Assembly: GCA_032871835.1 (NCBI GenBank)
Contig: CM065299.1
Location: forward strand, 5,055,001 to 5,119,000
DNA from: Dipteronia dyeriana
Taxonomy: Eukaryota > Streptophyta > Magnoliopsida > Sapindales > Sapindaceae
Direction: 5' to 3'
Length of the DNA: 64,000 bases
Below, piece by piece: positions 1 to 11,159 of this stretch; positions within the stretch are counted from its first letter, which is position 1; every line of letters begins with the position of its first letter. The notes under the pieces were generated by a model that was not told the DNA's origin, did no database searches, and saw only the letters and a list, made by a program, of their open reading frames with translations. The translations under genes were made by a program, and so were the position numbers.

Positions 1-1315
1 TTACCCTATCCGGTAAGTCTACAAGATCCCAGACTGAGTTAGAGTACATGGACTCCATCTCGAGATTCATGACTTTAAGTCATTCCTCTTTATCAGAATC
101 TTTCATTGCATTCTTAAATGTCAATGGATCACCCATACTATCAGCAAAGACAAAACCTTGTCCCTCACATATACCTAAATAGCGTTCAGGTTATCTCACA
201 ACCCTTTCAATAAGTCTAGGTGGTAGTGTATCCTAATCATGAACCATCTAACTCTCAGATGTTTTTGGATCAACAACTCTTGTTGATGAAGCACTAGTCT
301 CACCAGGCTCCAACTCATTCAATACAATCTTAGAACAAGGTTTATGGTCACCAATATAATTGTCCTTAAGAAACGTTGCATTTATCGATACAAATACTTT
401 GTTATCTTTGGGACTATAGAAGTGTCCACCTCTGGTCTCTTTGGAGTATCCTACAAACAGACAGACCACATACTTGGATTCTAGCTTTCCAGTTCTGTTC
501 TTCAGCACGTGTGCTGGACACCCCCATATGCGAAAATGTCACAAACTAGCTTTACGGCCATTCCACAACTATAGGGGAGTCTTAGGAACATATTTGTATG
601 GCACCACATTCAAAATGTATGCCGCTGTTTGTAACGCATATCCCCATAAGGAATTTGGTAATGATGATAAACTAATCATAGATCTCACCATTTCCATTAG
701 GGTTCTATTTCTCCTATCCGCTACACCATTTTGCTAAGGTGTACCGAGAGCTGTGAGTTAGGAAACTATCCCATGCTCGACCATAAAGTCTTCAAACTCT
801 TGGTCAAGGTACTCACCTCCACGATCCGATAGTAGTGACTTGATAGTCCTACATAATTGATTCTCAACTTCAGCTCGAAATTCTTTGAACATTTCAAATA
901 TTTCTGACTTCCGTTGCATTAGGTAGACGTATCTGTATCTTGAGTAGTCATCTATAAAGATGACATAATATTCATAACCACCCCTAGCTTTAACATTCAT
1001 CGGTTCGTAGACGTCTATATGTATAAGCTCTAGCGGTTCTTTAGCTCTAAGCCCTTTTCCAATAAAAGGTCTCTTAGTCATTTTACCTTCCAAACAAGAT
1101 TCACAGACAGGTAAGGTATAAACCTTTAACTCACTTAAAGGTCCAATTTTTACTAGTCTGTCTATCCGGTCAAGGTTGATATGACCAAGCCTTAAATGCC
1201 AGAGATACGTGTCATTATCTGGAGAAATCTTATGTCGTTTAGTTTTTGGTTTTTCAACCTTAAATATTTCAGTGTTACGCAGTGTAGTATGTATTAACGG
1301 TATTAACACATACAA
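1..1315 (-). pseudogene. Copia integrase and start of reverse transcriptase, broken
   Basis: The segment 1315-758 encodes the GAG-pre-integrase zinc region (WHLRLGH followed by C-E-S-C) and the integrase core with the first two acidic positions (IHIDVYEP and SDRGGEY). A stop near 757 and frame changes follow. The frame reopens at 508-248 with the conserved post-integrase segment (VGYSKETRGG, FYSPKDNKVF). The last 60 bases at the left edge carry the start of the RT domain (a W-D-L-V region). The element needs this to insert its cDNA into the genome; the stops make it inactive. Confidence 0.85.
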
Positions 1316-1591
1316 ATTATTTTCATTAATTTCTGATCAAATATTCAGATCATTCTTTCCAATAATGACAGATTTATTATTAAAAAAAAATAGAATATTT
1401 TTGTTCTAACAACTTAGAAACAGAAATCAAATTCCATGTAAATCCAGAAATATAAAATACATCGTCCAACAATATATAACTATTACAGAACATAATCTAA
1501 TTACGCTTAGTGATCGTGCCGACACGACATCCTCTGACCCCACACGCATAGAGAATGCTCCCTCCTTTAGTTGTGTCCAAGAATCATTTTA

Positions 1592-2435
1592 TTACAAAGA
1601 AGAACAAACATGGTTAGTGGCCCTCGAATCAACTATCCAGGGTGAAGAATCATCTTCCATTAAACATGACTCAAGAACAAGTAAATCATATTTACCTTTC
1701 TTGGACTTCTTCTTGTTTTGGGCTTTCTTGGGTTTGGGCTTACCCTTCGCCTTCCCAACAGACCTCTCCCTCTTCTTATTATTGGAGAAAGATGATTCGA
1801 CAACACTTACCTCACCGGTCTTGCCCTTGTTGTCCTTAGTCAAGGACTCAAAGGTAGTGAGCTCATTGAGCAATTGTGAGAGACTGAACCTTAACTTGTT
1901 CATCCCTTAATTGCTTTTAAATTGATCGAAACTCTTTGGAAGAGTCGTCAGTATGATGCTCACTTGACTGGGTTTATCAATGGCCCTGTCATTGACTTTT
2001 GATGTGTTGAAGTATGATATCATGCTTAGGACATGTTCCCGAATTGATGTACCATCCTTCATGTAGGGAGCATAGCGGAACGAACAGTATCGTGTCGCTT
2101 TTGCTTGGAGAGCTGCCCAGACATAGCTTGCAATGACTCCATGATTTTGAATGCTGAAGTCATTGCTTCGTGCTTTGTGACAAGCACGTCTGTCATTAAA
2201 GCCAATAGATATGTTCGAGCCTTCTCATCAGATGGGACCCATCGCTCATATGCTTCATGAACAGCTCACGAACAATTCGTGTGGCATTGGCAGCATGCGC
2301 TGGAGGATATTCCTCCGTAAGCACAAACTTGAGGTTTTTGGTGACCAATATTGCATTAATGTTAAGTTTCCACTTATTGTAGTTATCACAAGTTAATCTG
2401 TCGTTTGCGAGGATTTGAAGTAATGCAAAAGACAT
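1592..2435 (-). pseudogene. Copia gag and start of protease, broken
   Basis: The minus-strand reading opens at 2435 with a Copia gag N-terminus (an ILANDRLTCDNYNKWK region, typical of the family start) and resumes at 1903-1592 with a lysine-rich gag tail running into the protease motif WIVDSRATNHVC. Copia proteases carry D-S-G-A at this point; here the glycine is arginine, so the active site is altered. Several stops and frame changes between 2196 and 1903 break the frame. Gag would form the particle and protease would mature the polyprotein. The copy is judged non-functional. Confidence 0.8.
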
Positions 2436-3095
2436 TATTGGTTAAAAAATAAAACATTTATTCATTCATTTATTTAAAACAAGTGCAAATGCTTTGGTAT
2501 AAATTTAAACATGATGCATGAATATGTTTAATGAACTATAACTATCATAAAACGAGTTACTATAACACGACAATCCAACATATCACAAAGAAGTGCCTTC
2601 TTAAGGTCGGTCAAGTCTTTGCATGTTGGACCGAGACATTCTCAATCAAATGATATTCTAGAATAACTCTTAGTCCATATCATTCAACAATCGTTTATTC
2701 AGTCAGGTTTTTAATTAACAAACTTAATCAAAACCTTCGTGAGTGTAACCCACCATTTCAGATCTCATGAGCTTAACTCGAGAATTGCCGCCTTAGGGTC
2801 GGTCAATCCCGAAATACCCTCAGAAATCTTATCCGTTAGGAAGTCAACCTTGGTATTGATTTTTATGGAAACCCTCCTTAGGGAGGACGAAAGCAAAGCC
2901 TTCACGATGCCCTACTCGGATCTCACGGTGTTGAACTAATGATGGAGACTGCGGGATATATGACATGGATATATATGTCATATATCCCTTTCCCACTCAC
3001 TATTTTAAAATTATGGTTTCCTATTAACCGTTAATGCACCTAGACTATACAGGATTAAACGACCGACTTTAATCAAGTTATCTAGCGTATTAACT

Positions 3096-3199
3096 AATTA
3101 TAAACAAATTCTAATTAACTAATTATAAACAAATTCTAATTAACTAATTAGAAACAAATTCTAATTAACTAATTAGAAACAAATTCTAATTAACTAATA
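3096..3199. repeat. 25-bp AT-rich tandem repeat
   Basis: About four copies of a 25-bp unit built on TCTAATTAACTAATTA plus A-rich sequence. The first two copies read ATTATAAAC and the next two ATTAGAAAC, so copies differ by a single base. It is part of the Copia leader. Confidence 0.85.
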
Positions 3200-3857
3200 A
3201 ATTATTAATGGTTTTTAACAATTAAAAATCTAATCTATTAGTGAATAATCTAAACCTTTATAAACTGTTTATTAAGGACAAATTATTTTGATAGTGTTTA
3301 TCAAGTTTTAACTATTAAAACTGTAACACTTTATTCAGTTAATTTATTATTAGGTTAATAATCATATTAATAATAATTACAATAAATGATCATATTAATC
3401 AAACTTATTAAACTCTTTAATAACTAGATTAATATTAATGAGAATTACCAAGTTTTTTAACCATTAAAAAACTAATCTCAATATTCATAGCCATTTATGT
3501 ATATTGCCCATTTTAATCACATTAAAAATACATAAAAAATCAGGCTATGATGCATGTATGACATATCAAATATATTTGTGTAGGCACATATAATATAAAT
3601 GACATACGTATGCATGACAATGCTTTTATCATCATATAATATAAAGCATACATGAATTGACCGAGTACTGTGATTATTTAACCTAAAAATTTGGAATCTA
3701 AAATTACAAAAAATTCCCCAAGGAATTCCTCTATCTTCTTGTAACTTCAGAAATCTTCCAGGCTCTCCAGGTCACTCTGATTCATCTCATGAATCCGAAA
3801 CGGGAACTCTACAAGAAACGCATTAGGCAACACTTACCAACGGAACCGTGCTAGATA

Positions 3858-4036
3858 TGAACAGTACCGTATGAACAATGTTCGATAAATAATACCCCTC
3901 GGTGAACAGTGTCCATGAATAGTACCCTCGGTGACACGGTACCGGCGGTGAACAGTGTCTATGAACAGTACCACAGTGTGAACAGTACCCCCGTGTGAAC
4001 AGTACCCCCATGAACAGTGTTCGGTGAATAGTAGCA
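3858..4036. repeat. Clustered TGAACAGT / ACTGTTCA repeats
   Basis: The octamer TGAACAGT or one-base variants (TGAATAGT, TGAACAAT) occurs about ten times in 180 bp, often followed by ACC or GTC and separated by GC-rich spacers such as CCCCCGTG. The spacing is irregular, so this is a cluster and not a clean minisatellite. On the element's own strand it reads ACTGTTCA. It is in the leader between primer site and gag. Confidence 0.75.
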
Positions 4037-4295
4037 CCGTCGCACTCATTTCCAGTTATTCATTTACAGGTTACAATTTTTTTTATTTATAATACAATAA
4101 CAGTAAAAATAAATAAAATAAAATAAAATTATACAGCCCATAAACCCTAAATCCATAGTACCATAGAAAATTACGATCAACCATGTTTAAATTAAACAAT
4201 TTAATTATAAATATCCATACAATCATAAAGATGGTGCCTACACAATCATACATACAGGAGCATCGAAAATAATTTTCTGTTTCGAAAAATAAATT

Positions 4296-4308
4296 GGCTC
4301 TGATACCA
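4296..4308 (-). other. Primer binding site of the Copia element (initiator Met tRNA)
   Basis: The minus strand reads TGGTATCAGAGCC, the standard plant LTR-element site complementary to the 3' end of initiator methionine tRNA. It lies two bases inside the LTR edge, which fixes the element's orientation. Confidence 0.9.
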
Positions 4309-4310
4309 AT

Positions 4311-5483
4311 TGTTGGAACCCCGTTCACCGGTTACGTAACGGAACTAGGTTTTAAATTTTTTAATACAGATCATAATCTGTATCTGGGACCAGTGAACTT
4401 AGGATCGTAATTATTTTTCAGAACTAATACATACAATATATAAATATAAGAAATTGAAATCGATATAATCAAAAGAAGAAAATCATACCAACGTTTGGAG
4501 GCTCATTCACTTTATAATATGCTCATGTCTGAACCACTCGATCTTCCTCGATATCTGTTGGGATTTGTAACTACGTGTGGGCACGTCACATACTCAAAAA
4601 CATAAATGGAAGATGTAGAGAGAATATTTGAAAAAACTCTTTCTTTAATATCAGGACACATCACTTGGACACAAATTCTTCTCTCTTTCAACACACGTAT
4701 AAACTTGCACCAAAATTGCATTGATGCATTTTGATTTGTGTTTTGCGTTGATACCAGGTACACACAAACTTTGTCAACACAGGCACACCACTTGCATGCA
4801 CTGTGTGTTTTTTTTTCTCACGCACTATTGCATCTCATGTAATAATGCACCCAATTTTTGTCCTTTTGTGATTTAATGTGTATCTCAGGTTTTGTGTTGT
4901 AAAATATATCAAACTCTTTTATTGATATATTTTGTTTTATTTAAATATATATAACATATATATCATATATATATCAATAAAACTCATCGATTTAAATCTT
5001 CTAAGATATTTTATATATTTAAAGATATTAATCAATTTGTTTTGAATTCAAACTCCTTAAATTCAAAAATAAATATCTAATCTAATAAAAATAAAATAAT
5101 CAAATTATCTTATCTTTAAAAATTAAATATCAATCAACACCCTCCAATTAATGATTAATAAAACAATTAAATAATCTAATTATTTAATTAGCATAATCAT
5201 TAATATTCATTAATTAAATAATCTCATTATTCAATTAATTCATGAATAAAGTACCCAGCTTTATTTGCTATTTATGGACTCTTTAAATTTCACGTCTCTT
5301 ACTGTATCCATATATATATGCCACTCATATACACCGTTCGAGATTACATCCGGCAATCTTGGATGTTAAATATATACACAAGTTATAAAATAAACAACAC
5401 AACAAGAATGAATTGAACTTTTCTTTTTTATTTATTTCATAAATCTATTTACAAATTACATCTTTAGGGCATAAACCCCATCA
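4311..5483 (-). repeat. Copia 5' LTR
   Basis: About 1173 bp. On the plus strand it begins TGTTGG at 4311 and ends CCATCA at 5483, so on the minus strand it starts TGATGGGG and ends CCAACA, the usual TG...CA termini. It lies directly next to the primer binding site at 4296-4308. The interior is AT-rich (4900-5260) and holds no gene. Boundaries rest on the termini, the adjacent primer site and the Tat reading frame restarting at 5484. Confidence 0.8.
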
Positions 5484-5666
5484 GTTTTGAGGAGAGTGAC
5501 GTTAAATACAAAGGATAAGTCCGCATGCTCGTTAGCTGACAAATGAGAAGGACCATACCAAGTGGTCGGGATAGCAATACATGAAGTATATCGACTTTCC
5601 CGACCAGAGGGAACCGAGCTTCCCAGGCCATGCAATGCACAGTATTTAAAGACCTTTTACCCATGA
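5484..5666 (+). pseudogene. Tat-lineage pol C-terminus (end of integrase)
   Basis: A plus-strand frame from the first base after the Copia LTR reads VLRRVTLNTKDK, then one in-frame TGA, then EGPYQVVG and a C-terminal PRPCNAQYLKTFYP before the stop at 5664-5666. This matches the chromodomain-less integrase end of Tat/Ogre-type Gypsy elements, where W-E-G-P-Y and P-R-P-W-N are conserved; the TGA sits at the W of W-E-G-P-Y and a C replaces the W of P-W-N. The frame starting exactly at the LTR edge is good evidence for the nested insertion. Confidence 0.75.
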
Positions 5667-6650
5667 GAAGATTCGTATGTTTGTTTTTATTATTTATTTC
5701 TATAGTGTAAGCTTTAAATTATTATTATTTGTTAATTGCCTTTTATCTTTTAAGAAATCAATAAAAAAATTCAGGGGGAGCGATTATAAATATCAAGAAC
5801 AGTTTTCGAAACCAAGAATTCACTCATAAGAGCATTTACAGGATACCTCAGATGATCGTTCAAGACCGATAGGGATCCCGAGGGGACCGGTGAGGTGGCC
5901 GAAAGCATTAGTTGTCAAGTTAATGTACACTCACCGAAACTAACTAGGTGCATATGAAGCACTATTAGGGCACCTTCTGGTATATAAACCCGATGGGATG
6001 TGCTGAGAGTTGGATAAGATGGGAATCCTACCTATAAGATAAGGTAGACACATCCATAGATGCTTATAAAGATGGTGGGACAAGTTACACCTTAGCACAA
6101 CGAATCTTGATCAACAGACTGTCGGAAGACGTCTCAACGATCTAGTTGATTGATAAAAGACGAAAGTTTATAAATATAAGCTACACAATTGGTTTACAAA
6201 CAAACACTGCTTAACGGAAGGATATGCAGCAAATGATCGGGAGCAACCATAACCCAAGCAAGAAAATGCAATATATCTGCCTGAGGAAAAATTGAAATCG
6301 TCGCAGAGCACAGTTCAGTTCCCTAAGGGTGGTTGATCACCAAGAATAAGGCAAATAAGTCGATCATTACATAACGACGTAGGCTCAAAAAATTAGGCTA
6401 TCGATCCAAAATGATCGGTATACAAGTGGTTTAGCTTAGCCTAACCCGTAATCATCAACTTGGCATGGGTCAACATGCATAGTTCGGGTTGAGATAAAAT
6501 ATGAAAGAATGCAAGCATTAGAAACCACACACCAAAAATGGTAAACATCTCGAAGATGTGCGAAAAATATACATTAACTGTCATGATCGGTCAAGTGTTA
6601 CAAGTGTAAATACACATAAAAAATTAATAAAAAAAAGAGCCACAAAAGCA
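5667..6650. other. Tat element region between pol end and antisense ORF
   Basis: About 1 kb without a supportable gene. A short purine-rich stretch (TTCAGGGGGAGCG, 5770-5782) resembles a polypurine tract, but no LTR start follows it. The rest is non-coding element sequence. Confidence 0.5.
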
Positions 6651-6658
6651 GAGATGCA

Positions 6659-8839
6659 TCAACTGTTCCCAGTAACGGATGAACCCCCTAAACCAGAGGG
6701 AGGAACATTATCATCTTCATTGAAATCTCTAAAATCTGGCCAGGAAATGTTGTCATCAGGATCAGCAGATACAAAGGGTGAATAATCTACATCGGGTGAA
6801 GGACCAACGTCTACCCTTTTGGTCAAGGTGCCACTATCCTGATTGGCATGAAAGACACAAGGGATACCTTCGAAGGGAGTTCGAGATGCACGGGGAGGGG
6901 ATCCTTTCCGATAGATCTGCAATAGGCATTCCACCGAACCTGTTGATTCTTGATCGCTTCTAGGGACTCTCTCTGGTGCTTAGATATTGTTCAGTCCCAT
7001 TTCAAGCGGGCCTCTTTTGAAGACCTCTGATTTGCACTAAAGAACGTCCTAGCAGTTGCCAGACCTCTCTCAAACTCCCTTAGTAGCGTAGCTTCGAAAG
7101 TAGGGGACCTCTTGCACCGGTCAACATTTTGAACTTCGAGGTCTAACCTGACTTCGTGCGAAAGAACTTCCATACTGACTTGCTGTTGCTCCAAGTCTTT
7201 GGTGAGATGCTCATAGTGAAGCCTAGCCTCCTCGAACGCCTGCTGCACCTCCAACATCTTCTGTTGGGCCATGGCAATGGCATCCTGGGTAACCTGAGTT
7301 TCTTTTTGAGCCTTATTCGCTGATGTTTCAGCCATTATAGCCCTTGATTCGAGTTCAGTGCTCCGTAGCTCAGCCTTATCAACTCTATTCTCTAGCCCAA
7401 CATTCTTTATAGTGAGTTCCCTAAGAGCTTCATCAGATGCAACGGCTCTATTCTTAACATTCATGAGTGTTTTTCTCAAAGCCATCTTGGTTGCTGTATG
7501 TGCCTTCAGCTTCTCTGCGTACTGGCTAGCTTTGAAAGCACTGGTAGCAGAAGTCTTTAAAGCCTCATCTTTCTCAACGAGTGCCAGCTTCAGCTAAGAG
7601 ATCTCAACAGCCTGATTATTTTTCTCAAAAATTGCCCGAGTTAACGCTTCCACCGCCTACAAAAGATCAACGAAAGGCAGGTAAGATAGACAGAATAATC
7701 GGAATAAAAATAACAAAGATGGTGGAGAGACATACAAAAACACCATTATTAAATATCATGCAGATCCGCTCAAAGTCTGCAACATCTAGGGCATCCTTCT
7801 AGTACCTTTCGCCAATATATCCGACCCCAGATGACATTGAACGAAGCATGGAAAGGGGGTCAGTCTGAGAACTACTGGATGGCGGGAAGTGAGAAAGCTT
7901 AGCAGCAGAAACAGCGGGAGCAGATTGATTCTGAAGAGAGGAGGGAATAGTATGATCAGTAGGGGTTGGAGTCTTCGAGATCCCAACGTCTTTCCTAGGA
8001 AGATTATCAGGTGTGGAAACCCAGGGGCCTTTGCCCTCAGAAATTTGACCTTTAACAGCACCCTCGGGATGAAGAGATCCAACAGGCATAATGGAAGACG
8101 CACCAATAGGCTCGCTTATCCTAGTATCCCCCTCAGACTGCGTAGCTGCTACTTTCCTTGGTCCCAAAAAAGAATGGATGACTTGATCCTCAGACAGATC
8201 AAATAAGCTTTTATTAGCCATCTGCTTTCCTTCGTCGGGACCACCATCATCATCTTCAGAATCAGTGAAAACGATTTGACGCCTTACAGTAAACTGCATA
8301 GAAGTATCCTTAGGGTAGCAGAGGTAGCATAGCCAAAACCTCGGGAGACTCATTCGGGGGGAGCGTCTGGTCTGTAATCTTGATTGATTCGAATGGAGTG
8401 GAAGACATATTTAATATACCCCGACCACTCCTTCTCTTGGATCGCAATTCTCGTGACATAAGATCAGAAACCGTCTCTTGGTCCTCCTCTTCCTCATCCT
8501 CCTCCTCATCTAAGATGATTGGATCGACCACCGGAGTAGACAATGCAGGATCAACCTCAGATGCAAGACTTGCTCTCATGTGAAGAGCATCGGGAGCATA
8601 TGACCCTTCAGCGGTCTTAGCAACCTTATAGCTCGGAGCCTTCACCGTCACGTTTACTTCATGTGACTTCTCCCTTTGTAAATCTTCCCTTCCCCGACGC
8701 TCCTTTTCAGACCTGTCTTGATCACATCTTCCACGATCAGATGCTTCAGAACTATATCTAACTTGATCGACCCTTTCTTTGAAACATCTTCGACGGTCAC
8801 TTTAAGATCGGGGAGGATGGTGATCGCTCGTACCAACAT
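6659..8839 (-). pseudogene. Antisense open region of the Tat element, acidic and coiled-coil, broken
   Basis: Four long minus-strand open segments follow in order: 8839-8654 and 8651-8310 (with an acidic run DEEEDEEEEDQ), 8353-7799 (Ser/Pro-rich with an acidic patch TDSEDDDGG), 7485-6991 (164 aa rich in A, E, K, Q, L with heptad-like spacing, a probable long coiled coil) and 6934-6659 (acidic C-terminus ending near GGSSVTGNS). They look like one decayed protein of roughly 600-700 residues running opposite to pol. I recognise no catalytic domain. Extra ORFs of unknown function in this position are known in Tat elements. A captured host gene is the main alternative. Confidence 0.5.
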
Positions 8840-9655
8840 GTTCAGAGGGGATCACAGAAGAATAACGATCAGATTCATACACATGCTCTATCAGATCATG
8901 TTCAGGTGGAGCAATTCCCTGAGCAACTTGATCGGTTGCGGTCTTTCTACTGACCTGATCGATATGCATGGCCTACTTAGCCTGATCACCAGCGACGATG
9001 TCAACGTCGAATACTAAAAGGAAAAAATGCCACATGATAATTAACAGTCAGTGTAAGGAAAAGTACACATGACGTTTGACGCTAAAAAAATAATAATAAA
9101 TAATAATAAAGCAAGGAGGACTCACATCGTCTACGACGGGCAAAAATCACCAGAAAAAGCCGTGCCTTGATTAAAGCTGCCTAAACATAAAGAACACGGT
9201 GATCCCTCTCTTCCCAAGAAGTCTCAACCGTCTTGACAACCATGTTGGCCTGGCTCTTTATCCGAGAGGGGGGGGGGGGGGGGGGGGGAGTTTTGCTCCA
9301 GTGCTCTGGGTTACAAAGGTGCCTTGGAACTCTATTCCATATCAACCCTTATGTGGGGTCAGCAACAACTATTTCACCCCAATCACCTTCAACGAGGAAC
9401 CAACTGTTCTTCAAGTATTTGTTTGAGGAGGGGAACCCCCAGATAAATCCCTTGTGATCTTTATCCGAAGGGGGGTACATGTTTCCCCTTATGCCCATGA
9501 GGAATCCACAGGCTTTGAGGTGTGGATTAAAGGTAAAAAGTACATCTACTATCAGATCGGTTCAACATATAAAAGATGCGGATCTCTTGAGGGGTCAAGG
9601 GTTGTTTTGCTCCAAGCTTTTTCCATAGATGCCTAAAACTGACTAGCACCCGGTA
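8840..9655. other. Tat element region between antisense ORF and polypurine tract
   Basis: About 0.8 kb with no supportable gene. It contains the 21-G run and a second G-rich stretch near 9468 (TTTATCCGAAGGGGGG) that resembles the flank of the 21-G run, suggesting a diverged local duplication. Confidence 0.5.
9268..9288. repeat. Uninterrupted run of 21 guanines
   Basis: A homopolymer of 21 G on the plus strand, between GAGA and AGTTTTGC. It lies in non-coding Tat sequence upstream of the polypurine tract. Such a run could form G-quadruplexes and is prone to length error in sequencing. Confidence 0.95.
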
Positions 9656-9670
9656 AGAATTGGGGGCCAG
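9656..9670 (+). other. Polypurine tract of the Tat element
   Basis: AGAATTGGGGGCCAG immediately upstream of the proposed 3' LTR. It is purine-rich on the plus strand and of the AATTGGGGG type common before plant Gypsy LTRs, giving the element plus orientation. Confidence 0.6.
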
Positions 9671-10602
9671 TTAGACATGAGCAATACCAGCCTCCAGAAA
9701 AATCCCACATGCCGTTTGAATTTAAAAAAAACGATGCGCAATGATTCCATCAGTCGAAATTTATGTGGTAAGTAACTGTAGCGCATTAAAAAGGTATTTA
9801 TGGACTACAAGACAAAAATGATAGGGTAAATTAAACAACGAAGCCGAATGCATCCTACTCGTGACAATCATTTATCCGACCTCGTATGTTTAAGGGGGTG
9901 TTGTTATTGGTAAAATCTAAATAATGGTGTGTCAGCATAATTACCTGAATATACGGGAATTGTAGATACCACATCACCAAGAGTTAACCTTCCCAAGCTG
10001 ACCAAAGATGGTTTCATAACACCCGGTCATGGCTATCAAGATGGCAGGGATAAAGCCCCTGGTCAGGACTGAATCATTGGTTGGGATGGGTAAGGTTTTG
10101 TCGGGTTTTAGTAAATGGTCAGCAGATCGACATGTGGATATTATCAAATACATACAGGATTGAGTCTTACACCAATAAGGTGTCTCGAAACACACTTTGA
10201 CAAGGAAGTGAATTTCCTTATTGATGTTAGAGTCCAAATTAGGCAAGAAGTCCAATACATGAAACATGAAAGAAGGATAAAATGACTCAAACACGTCAAT
10301 TCCACTTACTTGTATAGCACAAATTAGGGTTCTATGCATGTATAAATAGACCCTAATAGCACCGACAAAAGGTTAAAGATAAAAAGAGAGAGAGCCTAAG
10401 AGACTGAACGTGTAATCCATTATTCATTGTGAAATTCTTTCTTCACCGATTTTCGACAACCGTGGATGTTTCCCCACCTTGGGGTTTTACAACGTAAACT
10501 CTTTGTGTTCACTTTAATTCTTTAATTTTTCATAATTAGTAATTGTGTGATCTCATATATACTCTGTTCGACGTGTGATCGATCCAAAAATCACCGTCAA
10601 CA
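9671..10602 (+). repeat. Tat 3' LTR (proposed)
   Basis: About 930 bp from the polypurine tract to ACCGTCAACA at 10602. The left terminus reads TTAGACATG and not the expected TG, so the start may be mutated or off by a few bases. Near the right end is a run typical of LTR R/U5 regions (CCCCACCTTGGGGTTTTACA, 10475-10494). No gene is seen inside. Confidence 0.5.
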
Positions 10603-10825
10603 ATTGTGATCGTAGTTGTTGTGTTGATAATATTTTGTTTTAGTAATTTTAGTGTTAAAATCTGGACATCTTTTTATTAATTGTTCAAATAGTATATAAG
10701 CCTATAAAATCCAGTAATCAAACCTTTGGTCCCTGTGTGAACGATCCCTACTTCGCAACTATACTAAATTTCAATCTCGTACTATTACGAGAGTCACACT
10801 TTGTGTAGTTTGACGCGATCAATTT

Positions 10826-10843
10826 TTAGAGCTGTTGTCGGAG
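10826..10843 (+). other. Degenerate primer binding site of the Athila element
   Basis: TAGAGCTGTTGTCGGAGA resembles the TGGCGCCGTTGCCGGGGA site of Athila-type elements with five base differences, all G to A or C to T. It follows a tail (GGTCCCTGTGTGAACGATCC, 10729-10748) typical of Athila LTR ends. Confidence 0.6.
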
Positions 10844-11159
10844 ACCAAGAGGACATTGATATTGGAAATTCTTTGTTTTTACTAGTTTGGACGTATTACT
10901 TTCGTTTTGTTGTTTTATTTTTTAGGCAGAGTGCTCTTGTATGCACCAACATACAAGGAGTAACTGACCACCAAACTTGCAATTCAATCCGGATATTGAA
11001 GGAACCGCATGGAGAAATTGCTAAAATCGAAGAAGGGCTAGAGTTATGAAGGGTTAAAATCAGAATCCTAATCAGAATCCACCTCCGATGGAAGTTCCAG
11101 AACAAGGGCAAGACGGTGCCAAAGTGGCAATTAAGTGAACTCTACAAGATTATCTCATG

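Larger units (their letters stand above)
2436..4295 (-). other. Long untranslated leader of the Copia element
   Basis: About 1.86 kb between primer site and gag with no supportable gene. It is unusually long and holds two repeat arrays, described separately (3096-3199 and 3858-4036). An extra nested insertion within the leader is possible but I see no clear termini. Confidence 0.55.
1..5483 (-). mobile_element. Ty1/Copia LTR retrotransposon, 5' part, nested in a Tat element
   Basis: Read on the minus strand this runs 5' LTR (5483-4311), methionine-tRNA primer site, long leader, gag, protease, integrase and the start of reverse transcriptase, then leaves the window at position 1. The order gag-protease-integrase-RT is the Copia order. 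Coding parts are broken by stops and frameshifts, so the copy is not autonomous. The right LTR edge abuts position 5484, where an open Tat pol reading frame begins, so this element inserted into Tat pol. The other LTR and the second target-site copy lie outside the window. Copia assignment is firm; lineage is not assigned. Confidence 0.88.
5484..10602 (+). mobile_element. Tat-type Ty3/Gypsy retrotransposon, 3' part
   Basis: Plus-strand remnant with, in order, the pol C-terminus (5484-5666), about 3.2 kb holding an antisense open region, a polypurine tract (9656-9670) and a 3' LTR (about 9671-10602). Extra antisense ORFs between pol and the 3' LTR are known from Tat-lineage elements (for example gene23 of Grande), which fits this layout. 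The 5' portion is beyond the Copia insertion and out of the window. Lineage assignment rests on the pol C-terminus and layout. Confidence 0.65.

Noticed and set aside
5771..5782. TCAGGGGGAGCG as a polypurine tract of the Tat element
   Set aside because: No LTR-like start or second end follows, while the tract at 9656 is followed by a plausible LTR.
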